Shown piece by piece: positions 25,331 through 37,576 of a stretch of 64,000 bases of DNA (positions within the stretch are counted from its first letter, which is position 1; each line of letters opens with the position of its first letter). The position numbers were made by a program, and so were the translations under genes. The notes under the pieces are model-generated. The model saw only the letters and a program-made list of their open reading frames with translations. It was not told where the DNA came from and made no database searches. Origin of the DNA: Gnetum montanum (taxonomy: Eukaryota; Streptophyta; Gnetopsida; Gnetales; Gnetaceae); NCBI GenBank assembly GCA_015680685.1, contig MNCI01000651.1, positions 188,001 to 252,000 on the forward strand, read 5' to 3'.

Positions 25331-25681
25331 ATACGCACCATGATCATGTTACATCTGTCCTCACACATTCCAAAAACAAAATAACAAGCTGAAAGACTAA
25401 AAACAAAATGACAAGACTGACAAGACTAACAAGCCATATCAGAAACTAGCATCAGGAGGGGGTTGATCCCCAAAATCCTCTACGTCATTAGCTCGCATCC
25501 CACTGGGGCCAGCCTCACCACCACTACGTCCTTATCACAAAAAGAAAACAAAACAACAAAATAAGTAAACACACAAAAAATAGGTAAAAAGAGCAAAAAC
25601 ACTAAGGAAAATGATGATGACTAAAGGCAATAAAAAAATATAGGACTAAAATACTCATAGGTGGGGAAGGCCTAAGATTAG

Positions 25682-28469
25682 CTTCTAGGCACCATAGAAT
25701 CTCTTCTTCGGGCACACACGCCCAATCTTTCTCAAGTCTGAGGTTGATAATGGCCAAGGTTTCTTCCTTTCCACTAAAGACCAGGAAGGGCAGTCAAGAG
25801 AAAACATGCTTGTTGAAGCTTCCCCAGAGGCAGTGGTAATGGATCTCTTAGGAGACCCCTCCACTTCTGTATACTCAACAAACTTCTCATAGGAAGAGCG
25901 CAAGCCTAACCCCTCCATGAACATCTCCAACCAACGATGTTCAACTAATTCCTCCTTCAATCACTTTTTGTATTGGTGCTTATGATCTTTCTTATCCTGG
26001 CCCCATTTATGTACCTTGGATGCAAAGGACTTCCAGTCATGGCACTTCCTATTCAACAAATCCATTTGGGCCCTCTGTTCGGATAAATCCCAAATCACCT
26101 GCACCTTCCTATTCAAGCTTGTCCAATAACGCGCATAGGTGATCTCAAATGTATGCTAGGTACTATTACCAGCCAATCTAGTAGAGGAAAAATCATAACG
26201 GGCTTGAAATTCATTTCTCTCCTCTGTCACCTTTGCCAGATTTTCTTTTAATGATTGAACCTCAAGCCATAATTGTTCAATTGAGTGCTTGCAGGTCCAG
26301 AGTGACTTAGCATTTGGAACAACACAACCCAAAATCGCATCATAAATATCCCTTGCGATCTGCTCAATATCTTTGGGAAATTTTGGAAGACCATCAATAT
26401 GGGTAGCCTTGGAAGGACTCCATTGAAGCTTCGCACCTATAATTACAAACATTACACATACAAGCTAATAAGAGATCACCAATAGATGCAAAAGCACAAT
26501 GGACTCAGGCATTTGGTATAAAGTACACACCTAATCTAGGATGATCTTATTGCAGACAAGCAACAACATTGTTGATGATGCCAGTAACAAAGTCTACTTT
26601 ACTGGGCATCTCGGGCCATGGCCTCAATTGACCAGTGGATGTCGAATCTACATGGGAAGGCACCTTAGCTGGGGCTTGTAACTCCAACACATCAACCTGA
26701 GATGCATGTGATATAGGTGCTTCAACATCCATGTCTGATGTTAGGAAAAGTCATGATAATCAAAACAATGTACAAAGCTAAGAAGTAAAAAATGCGGATC
26801 AAACTAACAAAATGTACAAAGCGGCCCTTTGTTGATTAGCTCAGGTGGATCACCAAGGTGTAGAGACCCATCAAGGAAATCATCAAAAAAACCTTTCTTC
26901 TCGCTTGAATGTTTAAGGGCATATAAAGCATCAGCAAGTGTCACTCCCATGGTATCTGTTTCATCCTCTTCCCGTAAGATGGAAATAGCCTCAATTGCTT
27001 CTTCTCTTATTTCCTCCTCTTCATCACACTGAGTGATAACCATTTTTGGCTCATCCATTGGAGATAATTCTTCACTTTCCCTCTTGGGGGTACCCTCTGT
27101 TAACACCAGCAAATATAAAGTTAGCATGACATAATAGGTATGCATATTTAAGTAAGCAAATAAATTCAAAAAGTGATAAAAACACTTAAAGAAAAAAATA
27201 TATACTTACCTTCTCCTGGCAAGATCAATCGAATCTTCTTTGCCCTTGGTGGTCTCGCCTCTGTAGCAAGTTCTCTTGAATGCTTTGTCCTTTTCACCTT
27301 AGCCTTGGATTTTTTGACAATCTCCTAAATCAAGAGCTTAGCTCTCCTAATAGTTCTGTGTAGTTTAGGTGATTCCAACCCCAAGCTATCGCGCGAATGA
27401 TGAGAACAACTGGCTGCACCCCTTGTTGTGATGGAGACTGATTCTTCGATGCCTTCGAGTGGATCTTGGGATCTTGTGGTATTAAATAGATGAAGAATCT
27501 AGGGGTGACACAATTGTGAATGATCTCTTAACACATAATGGTTATCCCCATATACCACTAAGAACTCAGCAAACCTACAGAGATAGCCCGCGAAAAAGGC
27601 AAAGGTAAAGTGGGATTTAGCATCAACATTGGAACATAGCCTAATGATCTCTCCACAGAGACCTAATACAAGGAACTATGCACAATTGTAGCACATATTA
27701 GTCTCCAAGACTGAGTGCATAACACATGCAGATTCAATCCCAAGATTTCTTGCTTGGGAAAGAGACTTAGGAAACGCTCATGCTCTAAAGAGCAGGTACA
27801 TAAAATCTACCTTTGTCAAGCAAGTATCGGCTTGCATGGTGAAGCCCTTAGGACCCCGCGGTATACCTAGATAGTCTTCAAGTTCCTTGATCACATGACC
27901 TTCTCTAGTCCCTCTATCCACCTCCACCTTAGTGCCATTCGTTGGTACGTCAAAAATATCGGAAAAGAATTCGGCGGTTAGGTGGAAAGACACCTTAACT
28001 CCCCGAACTTGTGTAGTAAAATAGGAGACATCATCATTAAAAGAGTAAACAATGGCAACCATTTTGGTCACAGGAATGTTAGGAGTCAAGGAGGGAAATA
28101 GATCCATCAAGCCCACATTGGTAAGATGGCTGATGATTTGTTCAGGTGCCTTCTTGTGTAGCCACCGTTGGACTCCTCTATCTCTCCAAACTTCATAAAG
28201 AGAGTAGTCTTAGTGCACCCTCATATGACAGTAAGCTCATCAAGAGAAACGACCACTATAGAAAAGACAAAGAAGACATTAGGCAAGAAGTCAAAAGCAT
28301 GATAAGCAATGATGTAACAAAAAATGAAAGCCAAGCCTGGAACACAACCATTTACTGTTAGCAAATGGAGTAGCCACACTAGTTGCAAGATCAACCATTT
28401 GAGGAGACCAATCCTCATGTAGCCAGCCGCAAACTTGACAACATTCAAGGGCCCTAGAGAATTGCCTAG
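25682..28469 (-). pseudogene. Antisense FCP1/NIF-like gene of B, 3' two thirds (exons 3-7)
   Basis: Minus-strand continuation of 44679-44002, split by insertion of A. Exon 3 resumes at 28469 and ends at 28356 (donor GTAAAT, at the place of the C donor). Exon 4 carries KFGEIEE, then QRWL after a one-base shift, and GLMDLF...GVKVSF...FFSDIFDVP (28116-27778). A basic patch (RPPRAKKIR) ends at a GTAAGT donor; this intron is 27209-27097 (113 nt). An acidic linker follows. A further intron, 26530-26437 (94 nt, phase 1), separates HPRLG from GAKLQW. The last exon has a coiled coil (26156-26350) and the conserved block DLLNRKCHDWK...KKDHKHQYK, ending KKRFYGA at 25682. Function is unknown beyond the NIF-like N-terminus. 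Stops and small frameshifts are present, but it is clearly colinear with C. Confidence 0.78.
28465..28469 (+). repeat. Target-site duplication of A, left copy
   Basis: CCTAG, identical to 44002-44006. It proves that 28470-44001 is one insertion event into B. Confidence 0.92.
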
Positions 28470-30047
28470 TAAAACACCCCAAAATTTGAAGGCATCCTTG
28501 CTTCACCAGGTCTTTGCAAATCGCATAGCATTACAGCAGTTCTTCGGGAGACGGATGCTCTGGTTTTCAAACTATCCACTTCAGCAAGTTTTCTAAGTTA
28601 AGGAGTCTTGCTATGCTACACTACGACATGCAGTGTAGAAAAATTCAGAAGATGTTTGCAAAAGCACAGTGCTACGCTATGCTATGCAATGCTACATAGT
28701 GTAGGACATCGTAGCTAAAGCTGGACGATCAGCCCCCTCGCCTGACTTTAAGTCCTTCGGCAATGTCTCCTTTCATCAGAAAGTGACGAACTTGGCCGAC
28801 ATCAGGTCATGTTTGCTACTACGCTACATTAAGATACATGGTGCAATGAGGTGTAGAAATTCTATAGAAGTTGAAAAAAGGTAACTCAAAGTGCGGGATC
28901 AGCAAGTTCGCAAACTTCGTAGTGAAAAAGGCTAAGTTTACAGATCGGCGACATTTTTGTGACTAAGGATAGTCACTACGCTACGCTACGTAGCATAGCA
29001 TAGTGTAGTAAATAGACAATGAATAGCCTACACATTTGAAAGGCTTCCTACACATGCAACGAGACGCGTAGCAAGATGCTACACTACGCCAACATGCTAC
29101 ACTACAAAGCATAGCAAAGTGGCAAGTGGTTACGCAACATCAATGCACCTCACCTAATTGCACTGTTGCTTTGACAGCGTAATTACAGCATGATAGGTCC
29201 ATAATTATGGCATGGAAAGCTTGCTCAATGGTCATGCAGGCATGTGCAGTGTAGACAAGTCAGCATAGGCCCAAGGAACGTGGCATTCAAATCGCATCTT
29301 TCACGCACCCTTGGTCCTATAAATACCCTGATGAGTGACACTTAGACTCTCTCTCTGGCTTTTGCAAGCTTGGGCACACTATCTCTCTCAGACGCTTTGT
29401 CACTTTTGGCATCCTTTCTTGCTAAATCTTTTCATTCCCTAGTCTGTTCTCTCAGTAATCTAGTTAGCTAACAGTTTGGTTAGTTGACGAGCAAAAAGTT
29501 GGCACTGTAATCTCAAGCATTGCAAGCTTTTTGTTTAACATTGTAAATAGTTAGTATTCTTAGTTGGCATTCTCTTCTGCTCCTTTCTACCACCTTGGTA
29601 GCACTTTGCATTGTTAATGTTGGAGTCCGCGTTCAAGCTCACAGCCCTCTTACTCTACACATCTTGGTTACTCTTAGGATCTCTGCACTTCCCAGTGCTC
29701 TACAACTGACTGTGTCCATCTTGACAGAGTGAGGTCATAGCTTTGAAGTGGTGCATTTTTCTAACTGCATTTTACATTATCTCCTATTGGCTATTGCATT
29801 TTACACTATTTTCTATTTCTTTTGAATTTAAGCATTCCTTCGAACTATTAATCTCATTTTCTTTAAATCATATGTTGAAAAAGGTTATATAGACACCAAT
29901 TAAGTCCCTGTCTGATCGACTAGACTATTCAGGGCACCCCATTTCTATCCCATCCAGCATGGCCCTCCTACAGAAATGGGGTCAAGACTACCAGTAGCTA
30001 GTGACCCCTTGGCATTTTTCTAGCTGCCGACATTTTCAATCACTACA
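28470..30047 (+). repeat. 5' LTR of element A
   Basis: 1578 bp, from TAAAACACC (TG start mutated to TA; the 3' copy has TG) to CACTACA. It is paired with 42444-44001. It is dense in words such as GCTACGC and TAGCATAGC, many of them self-complementary. Confidence 0.95.
29318..29325 (+). promoter_or_regulatory. TATA box of A 5' LTR
   Basis: TATAAATA followed by CCC. In the 3' LTR the same site (43272-43279) has mutated to CATAAATA. A CT-rich stretch (CTCTCTCTCTGG) follows about 30 bases downstream, where transcription could start. Confidence 0.72.
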
Positions 30048-30054
30048 GTCTTTC

Positions 30055-30070
30055 TGGTGCTAGAAGGAGG
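30055..30070 (+). other. Primer-binding site of A
   Basis: TGGTGCTAGAAGGAGG, seven bases after the LTR end. From memory it matches the complement of a plant tRNA-Asn 3' end except for one base. It primes minus-strand synthesis. Confidence 0.75.
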
Positions 30071-30680
30071 TCCTTTGGTGCCTTTTTTGTGTCTCATGGT
30101 AGCCCTATAAGCCTTCTACACACTGATACACATTAGTGTAAACTTGACACCCATCTATGGTTGTTTACGCATCATGCAGTGTAGATTGATTGCCTCAACA
30201 GTTCCTTGGGAGCCTTATAGGACATAAAGCCTCCAATTGCCAGTTAATTTGCCTCCTTCTTATGGTAGCCTTGTAAGCCTTCTACACCCTAATACGCATT
30301 AGCGTAACTTGACACCTGTCTATGGTTGTTTATGCATCGTGTTGTGTAGATCGATCACCTTGATGATTCCTCGAGAACCCTACAGCACATAAAGCCTCTA
30401 GTTGCTAGCTAACTTGCCTATCTTATGGTAGTCTTGCATGTGCCTTGTACCATATCACGCACTAGTGTAAACATGACACCCTTTGTGGTTGTTTATGCAT
30501 CATGTGGTACAGGTCAATCACCTCGATGGTTCCTCGAGAGCCCAGTAAGACATAAAGCTTTTATGATTACCTTTATTTTTGGTTGCTTTCCAACTTATTT
30601 TCTCTTCTCAATTCGAAAAACTACTTAGCTTTATGATTTCCTCACTTTTCGCATTTGAAAAACTATCTAGCTTAGTAACA
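30071..30680 (+). other. 5' leader of A with internal repeats
   Basis: Three imperfect repeats, about 140-170 bases apart (around 30085, 30260 and 30425), share TATGGTAG, CTACACACTGATACGCATTAG-like words and TGTTTACGCATC. No gene is seen. Such leaders may hold packaging signals, but that is inference. Confidence 0.7.
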
Positions 30681-33110
30681 ATGACTTCTACAACTATTGA
30701 TGTTAACACCTTCAACATGGAGGTTCCCATCATGGTTCAAGGCACCACTGGTGCTGAACAACCATTGAACCCAATGCTAGAAACATGTCAATCCCTCAGG
30801 ATCCAAAATCGAGGACCTGAGGGCTTAGCCCAGCAACATGAGCATTAGAACTTCCTCTATGCAAAGGTTTAGTAAAACCTGCCTTTGGATGTGCAAAAAT
30901 TCAAAAGAAAACGTAGCTTCGAGTTCACTTAGTGCGACAAGAAGGGGTTTGTTCCCACTCCTGGTGCTTCCATACCTTTGACACAGACAAACCAAAGGCT
31001 ACTAGACTAACTAATCTAGTTGGCTAGGATTAGGGAGCAACAAGACATAGCGTCTAACTAGGATAACACTTTTCAAGACAGATAGGAGGAACTCACTTCC
31101 CAATCCGACGAGGGAGGTCCAACCAACCCCGTTCCTATCCCACTTGCCCAGTCCTTCTGGGCCAACTCGTGGTCTGTCACTGCTCCCTTTTTCATCATGC
31201 CTATGCTCCCGTAGCCTGCAACTACAACTATAATGGGTAGTCGTGTCACTTTCTTGGCATATCAATGCCCCTATTCCCCTATTTCATTCACAGCAACTAT
31301 GCCTCCGCAAGCTATTCATCAATCCATTTCTATAACACATCATGCATAAATCACAAAAACCTTGCCACATGTTCATACTATACCTACTTCGCAAGCATAT
31401 GCAACTTCTATTTTGATTCCTACGCTCACATCTATTTCACCCATCGTGGTGGGCCCAGGCCTGTCCATGTGGTGGACCCCATTCACTTCTTCGCCTATTC
31501 CACAACCATCGCAGATGTCTCACTATGTCCGTCCTCAAGCCTATCAAACCCCACAAATGATACAACCTAACACAGGGCTATGGTCTATTCTGCCAGTGAC
31601 ACAAGCTATCTATCTGGCAACTCAAACTACAATTGCTACTCCAACCGCACCACTTGTTAGGTGGTAGAAGGTGCAAGTAACACCACTCGCGGGGGCTATC
31701 CCAATAGTACCGTCAATGGGTCATGCCGCTACCCCCACCATTCCATAGGTAGGGGCTACCTCGACAGCTCCTCAATCATCTACAACATCGCAGGGTCTTG
31801 ACCAAGCATTCCAGCTGATCTAGACCCTCACTAAGGAAATCAAATGCCTCAAGGCTATCGGGTTCGACACAGTACAAGTCATGGACTTTTACTAGGATGA
31901 CCTTATCATCCCTGCAATCCCTGCTCTAACATTACCCCCAGGGATGTCTCTCCCACACTTCACAAAATACGATGGGGAGGGAGATCCCAATGCACATCTA
32001 GTTACCTTTAGGTCTGAGTCTCTCCTATTGCAACAATGGTCACACACGATCATTTGTGTCTTTGCTATGTCCTTGTCTGGGAGAGCCTTAGATTGGTACC
32101 GCACACTACCATGCTCATCCATCTCAACTTTAGAAGAGCTTCTAACCTAGTTCATGACGCGCTTCAAGTATAACTTGAAGCTAGAAATCATGCTAGACCA
32201 GCTGATGAGTGTGAAGCAGGAGCCTCTAGAGCCAATCCAGAAGTTCATCCAATGATGGATCGTAACCCTTAATGAAATCCACGAGCCCATCGCAGAGGCC
32301 CACTTGTTAGCCATCTTCAAAGATGCAGTGAATGGATTTATCAAGTCTAAACTGTACTACCTCACCCCTTGTACTCTTAGTCAAGCCTTTGCTTAGACTA
32401 AGAGTATACAAGAAGCCACCGAGGCAAGCAAAGACCTGGCCTACATCACTTACAAAAATACCTTCAAGAAGAAGGACAAGGGTAAAGCCCCGAAAACTAC
32501 ACAGTGGCCACTGTGGCAACCGAGGCCAAGCCCAGACCTAGCAACAATGGTAACAAGAGCAATAAGAAATTGGCTGTACCCGTAGCTAACCCCATGTCCA
32601 AGTAGGAAAACATGTTGCAACCTCCAATTCCCGCACCTAAGAGATCTGCACAACCCAAACCAAAATTTGAGCATAAAGATCGCTCAAAGTACACCCCACT
32701 ACCTCTCAAGCCTTTAGAACTTCTGAAGTAGCTATTGGCAGCAAGGAACATGTAGTATAAGCAAATATCGCAAGAAGCAATCAGCAGACATCAATGTTAT
32801 TGTGAGCTCCTTAGGAACCCCTCTTTGGACCTACCCAATGAGCCCCTAGTTCCTAAGGGTTTCTAGTTGGGTAGGCTTTGTGACTACCACCAATAGTGTG
32901 GTCACAACATGGATTACTATTTGACGTTACAGGATGACATTCAAAGATTGATCGACCAAGGAAAACTGGTGTTGGAAGAAAGCAACCCAGTATGTCTTGA
33001 AAACCAATCTATGCATTTCTACATAGACCCCCTCAACGCCAATAATGTCAATTACGTCATCAATGCCATCGGCATTGACAATGATCCTAGGCCACCCCAT
33101 TAGCTATTCT
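30681..33110 (+). pseudogene. gag of element A (degenerate)
   Basis: ATG at 30681. Blocks in order: N-terminal domain (to about 31030); Pro/Thr/Gln-rich linker (31140-31790); capsid core from MDFY*DD (31879) through KYDGEGDPNAH, ALDWY (32085) and FKYNLKLE to KSKLYYL (32345); lysine-rich tail; SKYTPLPLKPLELL (32690); nucleocapsid YHQ*CGHNMDYY (32885-32925); end DPLNANNVNYVINAIGID (33030-33085). Many stops are TAG where relatives have CAG or CAA, for example in the DFYQDD motif. One frameshift lies near 32500. Confidence 0.82.
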
Positions 33111-34160
33111 TGATCCATGTGCCAGCACCATGAGCAGCTAATCAAAGCTAGCAACAACCATTCATTCTGAGAGTCTCGCCACAGGCATTCCTCTCTATGC
33201 CACCTATTAGCAAAACCATGCTACTTCGCCCACTAACACTGTTAGCTCCTTTCATCATTAGGGGGCCAACTCTTTCAACAACACCTGCCCTACATAAAAT
33301 AGCTAAACAACATTCTCCTCCTAAAAAATGAGAAGTGCATTCTATAGGTGGAACGTCAAGAGGAAACACTACCCAAGGTATTTCCAAGCCCACATCTCCA
33401 CCCCCTATGTCTATGCCTTCGTCACCAAAGATGAACGTTGCTATAATAGTGCAGTCCATGCCACCCTACCAAAAAGGGTCTGAACCTAGATTTGAACTTG
33501 CCCCTCCTCAAGAAATTCATCCTCTGGGATGAATCAAAGAAGAGGAAAGCACTGGATAGAAGGGTGGCCAGAACCTTTTGGATGCCCTCACTCAGGTCAA
33601 GCAGGTTCTAAAACAGAAAAACACTATGCTGAGCCTGTATGACCTGTTTATGGCATCTGTACCACACAACGAGGCTCTAATTTGCATGTTGACAGTGATT
33701 CCGATCAATGAAGACATGCTAGTGGAAGAGGAAGTGATCCACTTGATTATTCTTCCCTCTGGACCCATAGAGCCTGAGTCATCCTAATTAACTTTTACTG
33801 ATGATGCCATTAGGGAAGATCTTAAATGGGGTCAGGTGACCATGGCACCCCTTTTCATCATAATTTAGGTCAGCCAACACTAGATCCAAAGGGTACACAT
33901 TGATGATGGGGCTGCCATGAACATCATCCCCTTTCCTATTATGGACAAGTTGGGCTTGGTCGACCAGATCAAACCCATAACAACGTCTTGCCTAAGGTCA
34001 TTCAACGGGGCACGTGTCCTGGTGAAAGGCATAGTCCACATGGACTTTGTAGCAGGGGACCAATTCCCTACAAATGCAACATTCATCGTGGTTGAGGAAA
34101 TGCACAGGTTTAACCTGATCTTGGGGAGATCATGGTTAGCACAACTTAGGACTGTCTCCT
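33111..34160 (+). pseudogene. Protease of element A, first part
   Basis: A linker rich in Pro/Ser/Thr (33111-33540) leads into the conserved LKQKNTMLSLYDLFMAS block (33608-33660). The catalytic segment near 33900-33940 reads IDDGAAMNIIPFPI and the end motif LILGRSWLA lies near 34120. The frame is then broken at 34160 by the solo LTR and resumes at 36136. The DDGA active site is shared with B and C. Confidence 0.8.
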
Positions 34161-34794
34161 TATACTATCCGAAATCATCTACGCAAGGCTGGAATGAAAC
34201 AAACGCCGAGAGATCTACAGAAGATATAGTAAGAACCCATCTTCACATGAGGGAAAGTTGGAAATAAAGGAAGGTGGAGTGCCTTGAATGGTCTGTGAGT
34301 AGATCAAACAAGGACTTCTCCTAGCCTACGTTGTTGCGATGCATTGGGTTATACATAAACGGATGCAAACTAAAACATAAACGAACGTACGAAAGGTAAG
34401 ACAAAAACGAAACTTAAATAAAGATAATGAAAATTGTAACAAATGTAAAAGGAGTAAATAGGGAAAAATGGATGGAAAAATTGTAACTATATGTATTGAT
34501 TGACGATTACAAAAATAGTGCACCGGTCAAAATGCAATTGCGGGTTGATCGCAAGGCGGCCGTTTAGCCCCGATGTGAAGGATGTATAGGCACTGGGAGG
34601 TTGTAGGTTTATGGTTGCAGGTATGCAGTGTGACCAAAATTGCCCCAAGTGCTCAATGTGACTAAGTCTAGGTAATGCCCAATGTATGAGATGATAATGA
34701 TGCGATTCTCCAACCATATCAATGATCAAAATTTCCAACCCCCTAGATCCTCATGCCCCAAAATTGTAAACCCCGATTAAGTGGAAAAACAAAG

Positions 34795-34802
34795 TATTTA
34801 TA
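34795..34802 (-). promoter_or_regulatory. TATA box of solo LTR
   Basis: TATTTATA on the plus strand, i.e. TATAAATA read with the LTR. Its orientation would drive transcription leftward, antisense to A's gag-PR. Confidence 0.65.
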
Positions 34803-35212
34803 GGATTTTTGGGCATGGGATGCAGGTCTGGAGGAAGATCTATGGCTGCAGGGTCAGAGAAATGTGGATCAAGTGACAGGTATTTGCATTTTGACCAGAT
34901 GCACATTTTACAATGTACAGTGTACAACGCGACCAATTCTTACGTCGGCATGTGCCATCCACAGTGTAAGAGCTTGATACACTCAAAGAATATGAAATTT
35001 TCAAAGGAATTCCATGTTACAATAGAGAATTTGATCTCTAGCCTCTAGATCTATGGTCTGGCGTGCTGTTATTTTCTTCATTAGCGTGTCCTAGCGTGCT
35101 TTGGCATGTCCAACAAAAACGATGTATTTTGGGCCCATTTTTGACCTTTGAGACTTGTTTCTAGAGTGGATATGCATGCTTGATGTCGGGGGGGGGGGGG
35201 GGGGGGCCCCCC

Positions 35213-35264
35213 NNNNNNNNNNNNNNNNNNNNNNNNNNNNNNNNNNNNNNNNNNNNNNNNNNNN
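35213..35264. other. Assembly gap (52 N) at a G/C homopolymer
   Basis: Preceded by 19 G followed by 6 C (35188-35212). The homopolymer is probably where reads failed, so its length and the LTR length are uncertain. Confidence 0.95.
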
Positions 35265-36135
35265 TTAAATTTGAGCTGATTTGTCCTTGGATTTGTGTCT
35301 CTTTTCATTGGTCACACTGTGGTCATGCTGTGTAGTGTGACCTCAGCATGAATAAGTGGAAATGACACATTTTGAACCAAATTTGGATGTTTGATGCCTG
35401 TTTCTTGAAGTCCAATTGCTGCTTGCTCTCTAGGGTGGTCTAGATGTTGAATCTGAGTCCAATTTGATGCTATTTTGTTCATCTTTTATTTGGTCATGCT
35501 GTGGTCATGCCTTGTAGCGTGACCTCAATGTGACCAAGTTGAAATGACATATTTGAAGCTCAAATCTTGATTTTCTAAAGCCTGTCAACATGTACAATTG
35601 TACCTAGCTCCTAGGAGTTGAATTCATGTCGAAATTTTTCCTGGAGGTGCTTGAATTGAGCTATTCTTATTTGGTTATGCTGTGTAGTGTGACCTCAGCA
35701 TGACTAATTGAAAGTGGCTTACAACATGTGATTTTGAGCTCAAATTTCAAGGTTCCAAGGTCTAGGAGCTGTAGGAGGCATCGATGAAGCTCACGGAGGG
35801 TGTGTGTGCTCGAATTTGGGCTATTTAGACTTGATTTTGGGGCTCCAGAAGTTGGTCACACTGTACACATGCTGGTCTTACACTGGGTAGCATGACCAAA
35901 ATATATATAGCAAAAACCATGCATTTTGAGCTTGAAACCCTAGATTCTGGGTGCCAAGAGTTGGAGCAATCACCTATGGGCCCCAGGGGGTTCTTCCTAT
36001 TCAATTGTGTGTCGTTTCATGCTGTTTTCAAGGATCTCAAGTTTGGTCACACTGTACTCATGTTGGGTAGTGCATGATTTAACTTGAGTCTTGTCTAAAC
36101 GTGATAGGTCAACATTTTGTGGTGTTTTCACTCCT

Positions 36136-36410
36136 CACTCGTACATTAGAAAATCAACCTACCATAAGTGGGTAGGGAGGTGGTGATCTGTGGTGACGAA
36201 GTAGTAGTGCAAGCTATCAATAACGTAGACATGGAGCAGGGCTTAGAGGTCATAACCTCTAAGAATGAAGCACTTGCTCACATGCACATTAACCATCTAG
36301 TAGGAGAATCGGCTCAGCAAGCCGATCTCCAAAACGAACACGCATGGGTTGAGTTGCCCTTCCAAGTGGGGGGCAATGATGTAGATGAAGGCCCTAGTAG
36401 AGCACCTTGA
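36136..36410 (+). pseudogene. Protease of element A, C-terminal extension
   Basis: Resumes directly after the solo LTR duplication. It aligns with the C protease tail (shared GEVVICGDE, 36170-36200) and ends with the acidic HAWVELPFQV...DVDEGPSRAP at 36410. Its role is not known; it lies after the protease fold and could be a linker removed with the sense-strand intron. Confidence 0.72.
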
Positions 36411-36419
36411 CCTTATGTT

Positions 36420-37300
36420 TCTCTCAACCTACATTGGGTTAAGAAGTAGCTATGCCTAGCGTAGCAACCCCATTTCTTCCTACCCATGCACTATTCTTGT
36501 GCTTCTATGAAATGGCCTGAAATAGCCTAAAACTAGCAATGCACAACAGCCTGAAATGGCCTAAAACTAGCAATGTGCAAAGGCCCGAAATGGCCTAAAA
36601 CTAGCAATGTGCAATGGCCTGAAACGACCTAAAACTAGCAATGTGCATTTATGTATCATCCTTATGTTTCACTCAACCTGCATTGGGTCAAGAAGTAGCT
36701 ACGCCTAGCATAGCAACCCCATTGTTTCCTGCCCACGCACAATCCTTGTGCATTTATGAAATGGCCTAAAACAGCCTAAAACTAGAAATGCTACACCATG
36801 GCCCGAAATGGCCTAAAACTAGCAATGGCCCATAATGGCCTAAAACTATGATACACCATGGCTTGAAATGGCCTAAAATTAGCAATGGCCCAAAATGCCC
36901 TAAAACTATGCTACACTATGGCCCATAATAGCCTAAAACTATGCTACACCATGGCCCAAAATGGCCTAAAACTAGCAATGGCCCAAAATGGCCTAAAACT
37001 AGCAATGGCCAAAAATGACCTAAAACTAGCAATGGCTCGAAATGGCCCAAAACTAGCATAAGTTACTAGTTAGCTATTATTCAAGTTGTTAATGTATGAT
37101 CTCTTTGGCATGTTATGAAAAGGCCCAAAATGGCCTAAAAATAGCAAAGGTTCAGAAAGACCTTAAACTAGCAATCGTGGCATAGTTGCACTTTTACCGG
37201 TCCAAAAAGACCTTAAACTAGCAAACCCTATCATAGTTGCAACTTTCGTGGTCCAAAAACACCTTAAGCTAGCATTTTCCGATCTGCTATACGTTTGCAA
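36420..37300 (+). repeat. Tandem repeats, CCTAAAACTAGCAATGG unit
   Basis: About 25 imperfect copies of a 20-33 bp unit (AATGGCCTAAAACTAGCAATG and variants), including one larger repeat of about 240 bp (36420 and 36660 blocks both start CTTATGTTTC-CTCAACCT). It grades into looser TTAAACTAGCA units after 37140. It fills the space that holds the opposite-strand gene in B, C and D. 37301-37549 shows only decayed copies of the same motif. Confidence 0.9.
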
Positions 37301-37549
37301 TACACAATGACTCCAAACTAGTAGTTTCACAATTTCACATCAGCTACTCCGCATCCCTTAGCAGTTATACATTCTCGTGTTGATAGTGCCACATTTTCTA
37401 TTTTAGCAGCTCTACATCTCCATGTCATAATGGTTTTCCACGACTTTAAACTGGAAAAATTTAATCTCTACATCTTACATCTCGTCACTCCTTTGCAAGT
37501 TTTCGTCATGCACGATTGCTACCAACAAGTGCCTCTTAATCAGGCTTTC

Positions 37550-37576
37550 ATCTCATTTTGACAGGTTAAGCAAAAA
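37550..37576 (+). promoter_or_regulatory. Putative splice acceptor before A pol
   Basis: A pyrimidine-rich stretch ending in CATTTTGACAG (AG at 37563-37564), 12 bases before the pol ATG at 37577. Elements B and C have the same arrangement (TTGGCAG and TTTTGCAG, 10 and 12 bases before ATG). This suggests that pol is translated from a spliced RNA. Confidence 0.6.

Larger units (their letters stand above)
34161..36130 (-). mobile_element. Solo LTR of the B family nested in A
   Basis: On the minus strand it runs from TGAAAACACC (36130) to GGATAGTATA (34161), matching the B LTR at both ends. It is flanked by CTCCT at 34156-34160 and 36131-36135, a perfect 5-bp duplication. No gag, pol or second LTR is attached, so it is the product of recombination between the two LTRs of a former full element. 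It is full of words like GGTCATGCTGTGTAGTGTGACC. Removing it together with one CTCCT restores continuity of the A protease region. Confidence 0.93.

Noticed and set aside
31265-31570. Plus-strand 101-codon frame overlapping gag of A
   Set aside because: Out of frame with the gag linker; its neighbour 31362-31667 is the one matching the gag reading.
36420-37300. CRISPR-like array
   Set aside because: Repeats are degenerate and directly abut without unique spacers; plant nuclear context.
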